64,000 bases of DNA from Microbacterium sp. RU1D (GTDB lineage Bacteria; Actinomycetota; Actinomycetes; Actinomycetales; Microbacteriaceae), in assembly GCF_900156435.1 (NCBI RefSeq), contig NZ_FTPQ01000001.1:1550001-1614000 (forward strand), written 5' to 3'. Below the pieces are notes generated by a model. It saw nothing but the letters and a program-made list of their open reading frames with translations. It did no database searches and had not been told where the DNA came from. The translations under genes and the position numbers were made by a program. Positions 32,926 to 42,280 of this stretch are shown here, piece by piece; position 1 is the stretch's first letter; every line of letters begins with the position of its first letter.

Positions 32926-34326
32926 TCATCCGTTCCACATCGGCGGATGGGGGAGCGGTCCGCGTTGCTGCTCGAGCTGCGCCGCGAGCGACAGCAGCGC
33001 CGCTTCGCCGCCGGGACGCCCGATGAGCTGCACCGAGACGGGGTGGCCGTCGGCATCCGTGGTCACCGGGAGCGTCAGCGCCGGGAGCCCCGCGACGTTG
33101 ACGAAACTCGAGTACGGCGCGTATTCGACCTGCATCGCGAAGGTCCGCTCCGGAGAGTGGCCGGCGTACGACCCCACGGGCTGCGGCGACTGCGCGAGCG
33201 CCGGGGTGAGCACGGCGTCGAAGGCCGAGAAGTCGGCGATCGTCCGCCGTTCGAACGCCCGCGCGGCGGTCAGACCGTCGAGGAGGTCGAGGGTCGACAG
33301 TCGTCGACCCTCCCGCACGAGCCACGCGGTGAGGGGCTCGACGAGAGCCATGTCGTCGTCGGTGAGGGGGAGGCGGGCGGCGCTGGCGCGCCAGAGCACG
33401 GGGAACAGTTCCGCGTAACCCCGAGGATGCCAGTCGGCATCCGCCACCGCGTGTCCGGCGTCGCTGAGCCAGGCGGTCGCCGTGTCGACCGCGGCGCGCG
33501 CGTCGGGGTCGAGCTCGATGTGCTCGGTGTCATCCCACGGGGAGACGGTCGTGACGCCGATGCGCAGCTCCCGCGGCTCCCGACGGGCCGCCTCGACGAA
33601 GGGCCCGTCGCCCGGCGCCGCTGTCGCGTAGCGGAAGGCCTCAAGGCCGACGAGTGCGTCGAGGAGGAACCCCGCGTCTTCGGCGCTGCGGGCGATCGGC
33701 CCGGTGACCGACAGTCCGTCGGGGGAGTCGAAGCCGGATCCGATGGGCAGGCGCCCGCGCGAGGGCTTGAGGCCGAGCACGCCGACGGTGGCGGAGGGGA
33801 TGCGGATGGACCCTCCGCCGTCCGAACCCACCGCCGCGGGCAGCAGACCGGCGGCCACGGCGACGGCCGCGCCCCCGCTCGACCCGCCCGCGCCGGCGGT
33901 GAGGCGCCAGGGGTCACGCGCCGGTGCGTGGATGAGCGGCTCGGTGAAGCCGGTGAGTCCGAATTCCGACGTGGACGTCTTGCCGATGTTCACGGCCCCG
34001 GCGGCGTCGAGCGCGGCCGCGAGGGGGTCGGATGCCGTGGGTACGTGGTCGGCACGTGACCGGGAGCCGTAGCGGGTGGGCGTACCCGCGCGCGCAACGA
34101 GGTCCTTGTCGGCGAGGGGGACGCCCCAGAGCGCTCCGTCCGGCGCGGACGGCAGCTCCGCGACCCGCCGCCGCGCCGCATCGGGGGAGATCTCGGCGAA
34201 CGCGCCGAGACCGGCGAATCGCTCGGCCCGGTCGAGATAGTGCGCGGTGAGTGCCGCCGGTGCGAGGTCGCCCCGGCGGAGGGCGTCGACCTGGGCGACG
34301 AGCGACAGATCGTGCAGTCGGGTCAT
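32926..34326 (-). CDS. Amidase (amidase signature family)
   Basis: A 466-residue hydrolase. The Ser-cisSer-Lys triad is visible: Lys in PLADKDLV (about residue 73), and the Gly/Ser-rich stretch GAGGSSGGAAVAVAAG with the nucleophile in GSDGGGSIRIPS. The substrate cannot be inferred; it is not GatA, since the partner genes gatB and gatC and the typical motifs are absent. It stands alone, between the convergent GrpB-like gene and cysE on the same strand at 188 nt distance. Confidence 0.88.
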   Translation of the reverse strand: MTRLHDLSLVAQVDALRRGDLAPAALTAHYLDRAERFAGLGAFAEISPDAARRRVAELPSAPDGALWGVPLADKDLVARAGTPTRYGSRSRADHVPTASDPLAAALDAAGAVNIGKTSTSEFGLTGFTEPLIHAPARDPWRLTAGAGGSSGGAAVAVAAGLLPAAVGSDGGGSIRIPSATVGVLGLKPSRGRLPIGSGFDSPDGLSVTGPIARSAEDAGFLLDALVGLEAFRYATAAPGDGPFVEAARREPRELRIGVTTVSPWDDTEHIELDPDARAAVDTATAWLSDAGHAVADADWHPRGYAELFPVLWRASAARLPLTDDDMALVEPLTAWLVREGRRLSTLDLLDGLTAARAFERRTIADFSAFDAVLTPALAQSPQPVGSYAGHSPERTFAMQVEYAPYSSFVNVAGLPALTLPVTTDADGHPVSVQLIGRPGGEAALLSLAAQLEQQRGPLPHPPMWNG

Positions 34327-34514
34327 GTTCCGAGCCTACGGCGCGGGCTGTTCGTGACCGCCGTCAGGTCACCGAGCCGATCACACCCGCGGTCCGGTCT
34401 CCGGCCTTGGCGCCGATACCGCCCGACGGGGTGCACCGAGGCGACGAGCCCAGGAGAACATGAACGCCCAATGGTCGCGTCGCCGCACGGGCCGACTTCC
34501 GGGCAGCGGAGCGA

Positions 34515-35084
34515 TCAGATCCAGTACTCGGGCGTCGTGAGGAGGGCACGGGTGTCCTCGCCGCTGCGCCGCGTGCGCGCTGTGGCCGGGACGCCCACGA
34601 GGACGCTGTCGGCGGGGGCGTCGCGGGTCACGACGGCGTTCGCCCCCACGACGGAGCGCGCGCCCAGCGTGATGGGCCCCAGGATCTTGGCTCCCGCGCC
34701 GATCGCGACGCCGTCGTGCAGGGTGGGGTGGCGCTTGCCGCCCTCGCGCTGGCGACCGCCGAGGGTCACGCCGTGATACAGCATCACGTCGTCGCCGACC
34801 TCGGCAGTTTCGCCCACCACCACGCCCATGCCGTGGTCGATGAAGAAGCGCCGACCGATCGTCGCCCCCGGGTGGATCTCGACGCCGGTGAGCCAGCGTG
34901 TGACCTGCGACAGAGCGCGCGCCGGGAACCGCAGCCCCCGCCGCCACAGGCGGTTGGCCACCCGGTACGCCCACACGGCGTGGAGCCCGGGATACAGCAG
35001 TGCGATCTCGAGACCGCCGCGCGCCGCGGGGTCGCGGAGCTTGGCGGAGGCGATGTCTTCTCGGATGCGGGAGAGGAGCCCCAC
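34515..35084 (-). CDS. cysE: Serine O-acetyltransferase
   Basis: A 189-residue left-handed beta-helix enzyme that acetylates serine with acetyl-CoA. The hexapeptide repeats are clear ([22 protein letters not shown], given here as [15 protein letters not shown] and [10 protein letters not shown]), with catalytic His in DHGMG and the GKRHPTL loop. It is the short form typical of Gram-positives. GTG 35084 lies 1 nt after the cysK stop, so the two steps of cysteine synthesis are made from one transcript, cysK first. Confidence 0.93.
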   Translation of the reverse strand: MGLLSRIREDIASAKLRDPAARGGLEIALLYPGLHAVWAYRVANRLWRRGLRFPARALSQVTRWLTGVEIHPGATIGRRFFIDHGMGVVVGETAEVGDDVMLYHGVTLGGRQREGGKRHPTLHDGVAIGAGAKILGPITLGARSVVGANAVVTRDAPADSVLVGVPATARTRRSGEDTRALLTTPEYWI

Positions 35085-35085
35085 G

Positions 35086-36024
35086 TCAGTCTTCGCGCAG
35101 GTGCTCGTAGAGCGCCGTGGAGAGGTACCGCTCGCCGTACGACGGGATGATGACGACGACGTTCTTGCCGGCCGCCTCGGGGCGACGGGCGACCTCGAGA
35201 GCGGCCCAGATGGCCGCCCCCGACGACATGCCGACCAGGATGCCGTCTTTCGCGGCCGTTTCGCGCGCCAGCCGGATCGCGTCGTCGAACTCGACGTCGA
35301 TGACCTCGTCGATGATGTCGCGGTCGAGGATCGCGGGCACGAAGTTCGGGCCGATGCCCTGGATCTTGTGGGGTCCGGGGTGGCCCTTCGTCAGCACGGG
35401 GGAGTCGGCGGGCTCGACGGCGACGATCTTGACGTCGGGGTTGCGCTCCTTCAGCACCTGGCCGACACCGGTGATGGTGCCGCCCGTGCCGATGCCGGCG
35501 ACGAAGTAGTCGACCTTGCCCTCGGTGTCGCGGAGGATCTCCTCCGCGGTGGTCTTGCGGTGGATGGCCGGATTGGCCTCGTTCTCGAACTGACGGGCCC
35601 ACACGGCGCCCGGCGTCTCGGCGACGATCCGCTTGGCCTCGTCGACAGCGTGCGACATCCCCTTGGTGGGATCGGTGAGCACGAGCTCGGCGCCGAACGC
35701 CTTGAGCAGGATGCGGCGCTCCTTCGACATCGATGCCGGCATGGTCAGGATGACCTTGTACCCGCGCGCAGCGCCGACCATGGCCAGGGCGATGCCGGTG
35801 TTGCCGCTCGTCGATTCCACGAGCGTTCCGCCGGGCTTCAGCTCGCCCGACGCCTCCGCCGCATCCACGATCGCGATGCCGAGGCGGTCTTTGACGCTCG
35901 AGGCCGGGTTGTAGAACTCGAGCTTCGCAAGGATCTGTCCCCCGGCGCCCTCGGCCACGCGGTTCAGCCGCACGAGCGGCGTGTCGCCGAATGCAGAGGT
36001 GATGTCGGAGTGGATGCCGGGCAT
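35086..36024 (-). CDS. cysK: Cysteine synthase A (O-acetylserine sulfhydrylase)
   Basis: A 312-residue PLP enzyme making cysteine from O-acetylserine and sulfide. The PLP Lys is in [11 protein letters not shown] (about residue 43), the substrate loop is [12 protein letters not shown], and the PLP-phosphate loop is [13 protein letters not shown] 36024 has GAAAGG at 6 nt. It is the first gene of the cysK-cysE pair and divergent from prmC, with 161 nt between. Confidence 0.95.
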   Translation of the reverse strand: MPGIHSDITSAFGDTPLVRLNRVAEGAGGQILAKLEFYNPASSVKDRLGIAIVDAAEASGELKPGGTLVESTSGNTGIALAMVGAARGYKVILTMPASMSKERRILLKAFGAELVLTDPTKGMSHAVDEAKRIVAETPGAVWARQFENEANPAIHRKTTAEEILRDTEGKVDYFVAGIGTGGTITGVGQVLKERNPDVKIVAVEPADSPVLTKGHPGPHKIQGIGPNFVPAILDRDIIDEVIDVEFDDAIRLARETAAKDGILVGMSSGAAIWAALEVARRPEAAGKNVVVIIPSYGERYLSTALYEHLRED

Positions 36025-36168
36025 GGCTCGCCTTTCGCCGTCGGTCGGGACGCGATCATTTTAGGCGAGCCCTCCAACACGGCGGCCCGTATGACGACTC
36101 TTGACAACGCGTTCCGCATCGCCTCACCCGTCGTGCGCACGGCGGCCGGGGCGGGCACCGCGCCGGAC

Positions 36169-36174
36169 TAGGCT
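36169..36174 (+). promoter_or_regulatory. -10 element TAGGCT of prmC
   Basis: TAGGCT ends 11 nt before ATG 36186, leaving at most a few leader bases. No Shine-Dalgarno sequence is seen. Confidence 0.45.
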
Positions 36175-36185
36175 GGGCTTCCGTC

Positions 36186-37079
36186 ATGCCTGAGACCGCC
36201 CCTCTCCCCGCACCCACGGCCGCATTGGTCGCAGACGTCGTCCGTGAGACCGCCGCCCGCCTGCGCAGCGCCGGCATCACCGACCCCCAGGTGGATGCCG
36301 AGCTGCTCGTGGCGCACGTGCTGGAGTCGTCGCGCGGGGGCGTGCAGGCGGCGGCCGTCCGCGGGGACCGCATGCCCGCGTGGGCATCCACTGCCCTCGC
36401 CCCCCTCGTGGACCGCCGATGCGCGCGCGAGCCGCTGCAGCACCTCACCGGCCGCGCCCCCTTCCGCTCGATGGAGCTGGCCGTCGGCCCGGGCGTGTTC
36501 GTCCCGCGACCCGAGACCGAGATGGTCGCCCAGCTGGCGATCGACGCGCTGCGGGCGGTCCCCTCCGACGCGCCGATCGCCGTCGACCTCGGTACCGGCA
36601 GCGGCGCGATCGCGCTCGCCATGGCGACCGAGGTGCCGCACGCACGCGTCTACGCCGCGGAGAACAGCGTCGACGCCTTCGTCTGGACGAAGCAGAACCA
36701 TGCCCTGATCGGTGCCGACAATCTCTCCCTCGCGTTCATCGACCTCGCGGAGGCGTTCCCCGAACTCGACGGCACGGTCTCCGTCGTCGCCTCCAACCCG
36801 CCGTACGTTCCCGACGACGCCATTCCGCGCGACCCCGAGGTGCGGTTGTTCGACCCGCCCGCGGCCCTCTACGGCGGACCCGACGGCCTGGATGCCGTGC
36901 GGCAGCTGAGCCGGGTGGGACTGCGCCTCGCGCACCCCGGCGGCGTTATCGTGATCGAGCACGGGGAGTGGCAGGGCGCAGCGATCCGCGACATCCTCAC
37001 CGCGGACGGGTGGCGCTCGGCATCCACTCATCCCGACCTGACGACGCGCGACCGCGCCACGACGGCGATCCGCCCCTGA
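36186..37079 (+). CDS. prmC: Release factor glutamine methyltransferase
   Basis: A 297-residue SAM enzyme (HemK family) that N5-methylates Gln in the GGQ motif of release factors. VFVPRPETE, the SAM loop DLGTGSGAIALAMA and the catalytic NPPYVP are all present, with an N-terminal helical domain containing QHLTGRAPF. In many relatives it directly follows prfA; here four genes on mixed strands lie between. tsaC follows after 51 nt. Confidence 0.95.
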   Translation: MPETAPLPAPTAALVADVVRETAARLRSAGITDPQVDAELLVAHVLESSRGGVQAAAVRGDRMPAWASTALAPLVDRRCAREPLQHLTGRAPFRSMELAVGPGVFVPRPETEMVAQLAIDALRAVPSDAPIAVDLGTGSGAIALAMATEVPHARVYAAENSVDAFVWTKQNHALIGADNLSLAFIDLAEAFPELDGTVSVVASNPPYVPDDAIPRDPEVRLFDPPAALYGGPDGLDAVRQLSRVGLRLAHPGGVIVIEHGEWQGAAIRDILTADGWRSASTHPDLTTRDRATTAIRP

Positions 37080-37114
37080 GGCGCCGGGTGACAGCACAGC
37101 ACGCACGGCGCGAC

Positions 37115-37120
37115 TAGACT
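37115..37120 (+). promoter_or_regulatory. -10 element TAGACT of tsaC
   Basis: TAGACT ends 10 nt before ATG 37131, again a nearly leaderless arrangement. Confidence 0.5.
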
Positions 37121-37130
37121 GGCGCGCGAC

Positions 37131-37874
37131 ATGTCACCCGTCTACGACTGCCGTGACGAGTCGCAGCTGCTGTCCGGGATGCGCCACGCGCGTCAGGCGA
37201 TCGGCCGAGGCGAACTCGTCGTGCTCCCCACCGACACCGTCTACGGAATCGCCGCCGACGCGTTCAACGCGCGCGCCGTCGCGGGCCTCCTCGAAGCGAA
37301 GGGGCGGGGCCGACAGCAGCCGCCGCCCGTCCTGGTCGCGGGCGTCAGCACGCTGCGCGCCCTGGTCGCGGAGATCCCTCCCGCGGTCGACGACCTCGTG
37401 CGCGAGTTCTGGCCGGGCGGCCTGACCATCGTCCTGCCCGCGCAGCCCTCGCTGTCGTGGGACCTCGGCGACACCCACGGGACCGTCGCCGTGCGCATGC
37501 CCGCGCAGAAGATGACCCTGGAGCTCCTGGAGGAGACGGGGCCGCTGGCGGTGTCGAGCGCGAACCTCACCGGTATGCCCGCCGCCGTCGACATCGACGC
37601 CGCGCGCGACATGCTGGGCGACAGCGTCGCCGCCTACCTCGACGCCGGCGTGAGCGAGACGGGGGTCGCCTCGACCATCGTCGACGCCACGCTGCTGGTC
37701 GGCGGGGCCGACCCCGTGGTGCGCGTCCTCCGCGAGGGGGCCGTCTCGCGCGAACAGCTCCGCGCGGTGCTCGGCGATCTGCTCGAGTCCGACCCGGTCG
37801 ACGACCGCGACGCACCGACCCCGGCGGACGCGCCCGCCGATGCGACCCCGGATGACGAGGCTCCGGGTCCGTGA
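37131..37874 (+). CDS. tsaC: L-threonylcarbamoyladenylate synthase
   Basis: A 247-residue Sua5/YrdC protein that makes threonylcarbamoyl-AMP for t6A37 of tRNAs. LPTDTVYGIAADAFN, LEAKGRGRQQPPPVLV and FWPGGLTIVLP mark the active groove, and SSANLTGMPAAVDID the end of the domain. The last 35 residues are an acidic Pro/Asp/Ala tail in place of a full Sua5 domain. It overlaps the next gene by 4 nt. Confidence 0.93.
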   Translation: MSPVYDCRDESQLLSGMRHARQAIGRGELVVLPTDTVYGIAADAFNARAVAGLLEAKGRGRQQPPPVLVAGVSTLRALVAEIPPAVDDLVREFWPGGLTIVLPAQPSLSWDLGDTHGTVAVRMPAQKMTLELLEETGPLAVSSANLTGMPAAVDIDAARDMLGDSVAAYLDAGVSETGVASTIVDATLLVGGADPVVRVLREGAVSREQLRAVLGDLLESDPVDDRDAPTPADAPADATPDDEAPGP

Positions 37875-39046
37875 CCCAGTACCTCCTCACCATCCTCTTC
37901 ACGGCGGCGGTCACGCTCGCGCTGTCGTGGGTGGTGTGGAAGCTCGCTCTGCGGTTCAAGCTCTATCCCGGCATCCGCGACCGCGATGTGCACAAGACGC
38001 CCACGCCGCGCCTGGGCGGAGTGGCGATGTTCCTCGGGGTCGTCGCGGCTTTCGCCTTGTCGAGCCGCAACCCGTACTTCTCGATCTTCTGGACGGACCC
38101 GGTCCCGGTGCTCTCGCTCCTGGGGGCCGTACTGCTCATCGTGCTGGTCGGGGTCGCCGATGACCTCTGGGACCTCGACTGGATGATCAAACTCGGCGCG
38201 CAATTCATCGCCGCCGGGATCATCGCATGGTTCGGACAGTTGCAGATCCTCTCGCTCCCCATCGGAGCGCTCACGGTGGGATCGAGCTGGGTGAGCTTCC
38301 TGCTCACCGTGTTCGCCCTCGTCGTCGTGATGAACGCCGTCAACTTCATCGACGGGCTCAACGGTCTCGTCGCGGGGGTCTGCCTCATCGCCAACGGCGT
38401 GTTCTTCGCCTACTCCTACCTCCTCGTGCGCGACACCGGTGCCAGCACGTACTTCAACCTGGCGTCGTTCATCGCGGCCGTCCTGGTCGGTGCGTGCCTG
38501 GGGTTCCTGCCGATGAACTGGACGCCCGCCAAACTCTTCATGGGGGATGCCGGTGCCCTCATGCTGGGCCTGCTGATGGCCAGTTCAGCCGTCGCCATCA
38601 CGGGGCAGCTCGATCCGGCGGTCCTCGACCCCGAGAAAATCGGTCGCTCCCAGCTGCTCGGTGCCTTCATCCCGATCCTGCTGCCGGTGGTCATCGTGCT
38701 GCTGCCCCTGCTCGATTTCGGTCTCGCCGTCGCGCGGCGCCAGTGGGCCGGTCGCTCGCCGTTCTCGCCCGACCGGAAGCATCTCCATCACCGCATGCTC
38801 GACATGGGGCACACCGACCGGGATGCCGTCCTCATCTTCTACAGCTGGACCGCGGTGGTGAGCCTCGCGTTCCTGCTCATGTACATCGGCACCCAGCAGA
38901 GCTGGCCCGGCGACTACGCCTTCGGGATCGCCTTCGGCGTGACCGGCGTGATCGCGTGCGCCGTCCTGACCCTCCTTCCCTCTACGCACCGTCTGCGACG
39001 GTTCTCCCGTCGCGTCCGACCCACCCGACCGGAGTCCCCCTTATGA
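37871..39046 (+). CDS. WecA-like undecaprenyl-phosphate sugar-1-phosphate transferase
   Basis: A 391-residue polytopic membrane enzyme with about eleven helices. PRLGGVAMF, the Mg-binding ADDLWDLDW, NAVNFIDGLNGLVAG, FMGDAGALMLG and the HHR-type motif DRKHLHHRML identify the WecA/Rfe branch of the MraY superfamily. It transfers GlcNAc-1-phosphate (or a similar sugar) from UDP to undecaprenyl phosphate to start teichoic acid, arabinogalactan-like or other wall polymers. Its position before the atp operon is conserved in actinobacteria. Confidence 0.93.
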   Translation: MTQYLLTILFTAAVTLALSWVVWKLALRFKLYPGIRDRDVHKTPTPRLGGVAMFLGVVAAFALSSRNPYFSIFWTDPVPVLSLLGAVLLIVLVGVADDLWDLDWMIKLGAQFIAAGIIAWFGQLQILSLPIGALTVGSSWVSFLLTVFALVVVMNAVNFIDGLNGLVAGVCLIANGVFFAYSYLLVRDTGASTYFNLASFIAAVLVGACLGFLPMNWTPAKLFMGDAGALMLGLLMASSAVAITGQLDPAVLDPEKIGRSQLLGAFIPILLPVVIVLLPLLDFGLAVARRQWAGRSPFSPDRKHLHHRMLDMGHTDRDAVLIFYSWTAVVSLAFLLMYIGTQQSWPGDYAFGIAFGVTGVIACAVLTLLPSTHRLRRFSRRVRPTRPESPL

Positions 39047-39531
39047 GCAGCGTCCCTCCCGCCCCCCGCCGACCCCTCTCCAGTACCCCCGTCCTGCGCA
39101 CCGCCCTGGTGTGGGGCGGTGTCGTCACTGCCGTGCTCCTAGTGGTCGGCGCCGTCGTCGGCTTCGCCGTCGGGGGAGCGGGCGGCCTCGGCAGCGCCCT
39201 CGCGGGGGTGGCCGTGAGCGCGATCTTCCTCGCCGTCACCGCGACGAGCATCCTCGTGGCCAACCGCTGGTTCGGAGACCCGCTCTACGTCCCGATCTTC
39301 TTCGGAATCGTCCTCGGCGGATGGTTGCTCAAGCTCATCCTGTTCATCGTGGCGATCGTCGTGCTGCGCGGACAGGACTGGGTCGACCCGGTGGTGTTCT
39401 ACGTCGCCCTGGTCGTCAGCGTCATCGCGTCGCTCGCGGTCGACGTCGTCGTGCTGCTGCGCATGCGGATCCCGAGCGTCAGCGACATCACGCTCCCCAC
39501 CGACCCCGACGCCGGTGACCTGCGGGCCTGA
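39043..39531 (+). CDS. atpI: AtpI-like membrane protein
   Basis: A 162-residue protein with four hydrophobic helices, the last one before an acidic C-terminal tail (LPTDPDAGDLRA). The position between the WecA-like gene and atpB and the helix pattern fit ATP synthase protein I, an assembly helper. AtpI sequences are poorly conserved, so the call depends strongly on context. ATG 39043 overlaps the upstream stop (ATGA). Confidence 0.7.
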   Translation: MSSVPPAPRRPLSSTPVLRTALVWGGVVTAVLLVVGAVVGFAVGGAGGLGSALAGVAVSAIFLAVTATSILVANRWFGDPLYVPIFFGIVLGGWLLKLILFIVAIVVLRGQDWVDPVVFYVALVVSVIASLAVDVVVLLRMRIPSVSDITLPTDPDAGDLRA

Positions 39532-39626
39532 CGGGCCCATAACCCACCCGGCCGCCCCGCCGCGCACGTTAGTCCGGCGGCGAGACGATCACCCCCTGCG
39601 GACTCATGGATTCGCCGGGAGTTTGA

Positions 39627-39632
39627 TAGGGT
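39627..39632 (+). promoter_or_regulatory. -10 element TAGGGT of the atp operon
   Basis: TAGGGT would place the transcript start near 39639, giving a leader of about 105 nt before the proposed atpB start. Confidence 0.45.
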
Positions 39633-39639
39633 GGCATAA

Positions 39640-39687
39640 GTACCCGCCCGCGATGGGAAATCTTCTCCAGGTTCGCACTTCGGGTAC
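39640..39687 (+). promoter_or_regulatory. Stem at the 5' end of the atp leader
   Basis: GTACCCG (39640-39646) pairs exactly with CGGGTAC (39681-39687). If the promoter above is right, the atp mRNA begins with this stem, which may protect the transcript. Confidence 0.4.
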
Positions 39688-39743
39688 CGTCACCGACCAT
39701 CGTCGCAACGGTTCACACCGATGCCCCGAAGCTGGAGCCAGCG

Positions 39744-40556
39744 CTGTCCACTCAAGCTGCGACCCTGATCACGAACTTCGCGTCTGCGGGTGCGGAGTTC
39801 CACCCGCCCTCCATCTCCGAGTTCTTCCCCGACGCGGTCCTGTTCGAGGGCACGATCTTCGCGATCACCCGCATCAACCTCACGCAGATGCTGGCGACGC
39901 TCGCGCTGGTCCTGTTCCTCGTCCTCGGCACGCGCCGCATGAAGATCGTCCCCGGCCGCTTCCAGAGCGTCGCCGAGATGGGCCTCGACTTCGTCCGCGT
40001 CAACATCGCCGAAGACATCCTGGGTCGCACGGACGGCAAGCGCTTCCTCCCGATCCTCACCACGATCTTCTTCATGGTGCTGTTCATGAACATCACGGGT
40101 GTCATCCCGTTCCTGAACATCGCCGGCACCAGCGTCATCGCGGTGCCGTTGATCCTCGCGATCGTCGCCTATGTGACCTTCATCTACGCGGGTATCAAGA
40201 AGAGCCCGGGCGGCTTCTTCAAGAACGCTCTGCTGCCCTCGGGCGTGCCGTGGCCGCTCTACATCATCATCGTCCCGCTCGAGTTCCTCTCGACCTTCAT
40301 CATCCGCCCCGTCACGCTGACGCTGCGTCTGCTGATGAACATGGTCGTCGGCCACCTCATGCTGGTGCTGTTCTTCTCGGCGACGCAGTTCTTCGTGGTC
40401 GGTCTGAGCGGATGGTGGACGGCTCTCGGCGCCGGCTCCCTCGCCTTCGGCCTCGCCTTCACCCTGTTCGAAATCTTCGTCGCCTTCCTCCAGGCGTACG
40501 TCTTCGCGATCCTCACCGCGGTCTACATCCAGCTCGCGGTCGCAGAAGAGCACTGA
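39744..40556 (+). CDS. atpB: ATP synthase Fo subunit a, probable CTG start
   Basis: A 270-residue membrane subunit forming the proton half-channels. The essential Arg lies in TLRLLMNMVVGH. The conserved N-terminal part (FHPPSISEFFPDAVLFEG, then ITRINLTQML) is encoded upstream of the first in-frame ATG at 39888. From the in-frame stop at 39627 to 39888 no ATG, GTG or TTG occurs in frame. CTG 39744 has GGAG at 6 nt spacing and gives the plausible start MSTQAATLITNF, so I place the start there. ATG 39888 would delete about 48 conserved residues. Confidence 0.85.
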   Translation: MSTQAATLITNFASAGAEFHPPSISEFFPDAVLFEGTIFAITRINLTQMLATLALVLFLVLGTRRMKIVPGRFQSVAEMGLDFVRVNIAEDILGRTDGKRFLPILTTIFFMVLFMNITGVIPFLNIAGTSVIAVPLILAIVAYVTFIYAGIKKSPGGFFKNALLPSGVPWPLYIIIVPLEFLSTFIIRPVTLTLRLLMNMVVGHLMLVLFFSATQFFVVGLSGWWTALGAGSLAFGLAFTLFEIFVAFLQAYVFAILTAVYIQLAVAEEH

Positions 40557-40835
<279 letters not shown>

Positions 40836-40869
40836 ACCGGCCGCTCTCGACTCACTGTAAGGAGACAGG

Positions 40870-41430
40870 ATGCTGAACGCTCTTGTCACACTCGCCGCGG
40901 AGCCCGCGGGGGAGGAAGCGCACAACCCGCTTCTTCCCGCCGCGTACGACATCATCTGGTCGCTCGTGTGCTTCGTCGTCATCCTCTTCGTGGTCTGGCG
41001 CGTCGCCCTGCCCCGCATGGCGAAGCTGCTCGACGAGCGCAGTGCTGCCATCGAGGGCAACATCGCCAAGGCCGACGAGGCTCAGCGACAGGCCGAGGCC
41101 GCCCTCGAGGAGTACACCGCGCAGCTCGCCGAGGCGCGCCGCGAAGCCGGTGAGATCCGCGAGTCCGCGACTCAGGACGGTCGCAAGATCGTCGCCGAGG
41201 CCAAGGAGACCGCCGCGTCCGAGGCAGCCCGCATCACCGCCAGCGCTCACGCGCAGATCGAGGCCGAGCGTCAGACGACCCTCGTGCAGCTGCGCTCCGA
41301 GGTCGGTACCCTCGCGGTCGACCTCGCCGGCAACGTGATCGGCGAGACCTTGTCGGACGACGCACGCGCCAACGCCGTGGTCGACCGCTTCCTCGCCGAG
41401 CTCGAGGCTTCCGAGAAGGCGGCCAAGTAA
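40870..41430 (+). CDS. atpF: ATP synthase Fo subunit b
   Basis: A 186-residue peripheral-stalk subunit: a short N-terminus, one membrane helix (DIIWSLVCFVVILFVVW, about residues 27-45), then a long charged coiled coil (ADEAQRQAEAALEEYTAQLA). AAGGAG lies 6 nt before ATG 40870. The stop overlaps the atpH start (TAATG). Confidence 0.96.
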   Translation: MLNALVTLAAEPAGEEAHNPLLPAAYDIIWSLVCFVVILFVVWRVALPRMAKLLDERSAAIEGNIAKADEAQRQAEAALEEYTAQLAEARREAGEIRESATQDGRKIVAEAKETAASEAARITASAHAQIEAERQTTLVQLRSEVGTLAVDLAGNVIGETLSDDARANAVVDRFLAELEASEKAAK

Positions 41431-42218
41431 TGGGCAGCGCGACCACTCAGGCCCGGACCGCGACGTCGGAGGCCCTGGCCTCCGCGTCGGGTGTCGATCT
41501 CGACGTCGCACGCGAGCTGTTCGCTGCCGTGGCCGCCGTGAGCGGATCGGCGCAGCTGAGCGGCGCGCTGTCCGACTCGTCGGTGCCGGCGGACGCTCGG
41601 GCGGGGCTCGTCTCCGCCGTATTCGGCCCCTCGTACCGCCCCGCCACGGTGGCGTTGCTCTCCAGCGCCGCTCAGCAGCGCTGGTCGAGCGCCGCGGAGT
41701 TCGTCGAGGGGCTCGAGGAGCTTGCCGTGCGGGCCACCTCGGTCGCCGAGTCCGGCGACATCGAGGCGGAGCTCTTCTCGTTCTCCCGCACCGTCGCCTC
41801 CAACGGCGAACTCGAGCTCGCGCTCGGGGGTCGCCTCGGTGACGCGTCGGCGAAGGGAACGCTCGTCTCGACGCTGCTCGACGGTCGCGCAAGCGCCGGT
41901 ACCGCTCTGATCGTGTCGTCGCTCGTCGAGCACGCGCGCGGTCGCCGGGTCCGCGCTCTCCTCCGTCGCGCGGAGCGCATCGTGGCCGACCAGCGTTCGC
42001 GCATCGTCGCCACCGTCTCCGCCGCCGCACCGCTGAGCGCCGACCAGCAGACCCGTCTGCAGAACGCTCTCAGCGCACGTTACGGCTCGGCTGTCACCCT
42101 GAACACCGTCATCGACCCGACCGTGCTCGGAGGTCTGCGCGTGCAGGTCGCCGACGACGTCATCGACGCGAGCGTGTCCGCACGTCTCGCCGATCTCCGC
42201 CAGCGGATCGCCGGCTGA
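41430..42218 (+). CDS. atpH: ATP synthase F1 subunit delta
   Basis: A 262-residue subunit linking F1 to the peripheral stalk. It is the long actinobacterial type. The conserved C-terminal part reads [20 protein letters not shown] followed by [10 protein letters not shown]. It overlaps atpF by one base. Confidence 0.94.
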   Translation: MGSATTQARTATSEALASASGVDLDVARELFAAVAAVSGSAQLSGALSDSSVPADARAGLVSAVFGPSYRPATVALLSSAAQQRWSSAAEFVEGLEELAVRATSVAESGDIEAELFSFSRTVASNGELELALGGRLGDASAKGTLVSTLLDGRASAGTALIVSSLVEHARGRRVRALLRRAERIVADQRSRIVATVSAAAPLSADQQTRLQNALSARYGSAVTLNTVIDPTVLGGLRVQVADDVIDASVSARLADLRQRIAG

Positions 42219-42280
42219 AGACTTTCCGCCCGAGTGGGCGTGATCTTGGGGGCCGAGGGCCCCACGAACGAAGGAAGACA

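Noticed and set aside
32926..34326. gatA of the amidotransferase complex
   Set aside because: The amidase signature is there, but gatB/gatC are absent and the surrounding motifs are those of general amidases.
36101..36106. TTGACA as a -35 box for prmC
   Set aside because: No -10-like sequence lies 16-18 nt downstream; the TAGGCT at 36169 is better placed.
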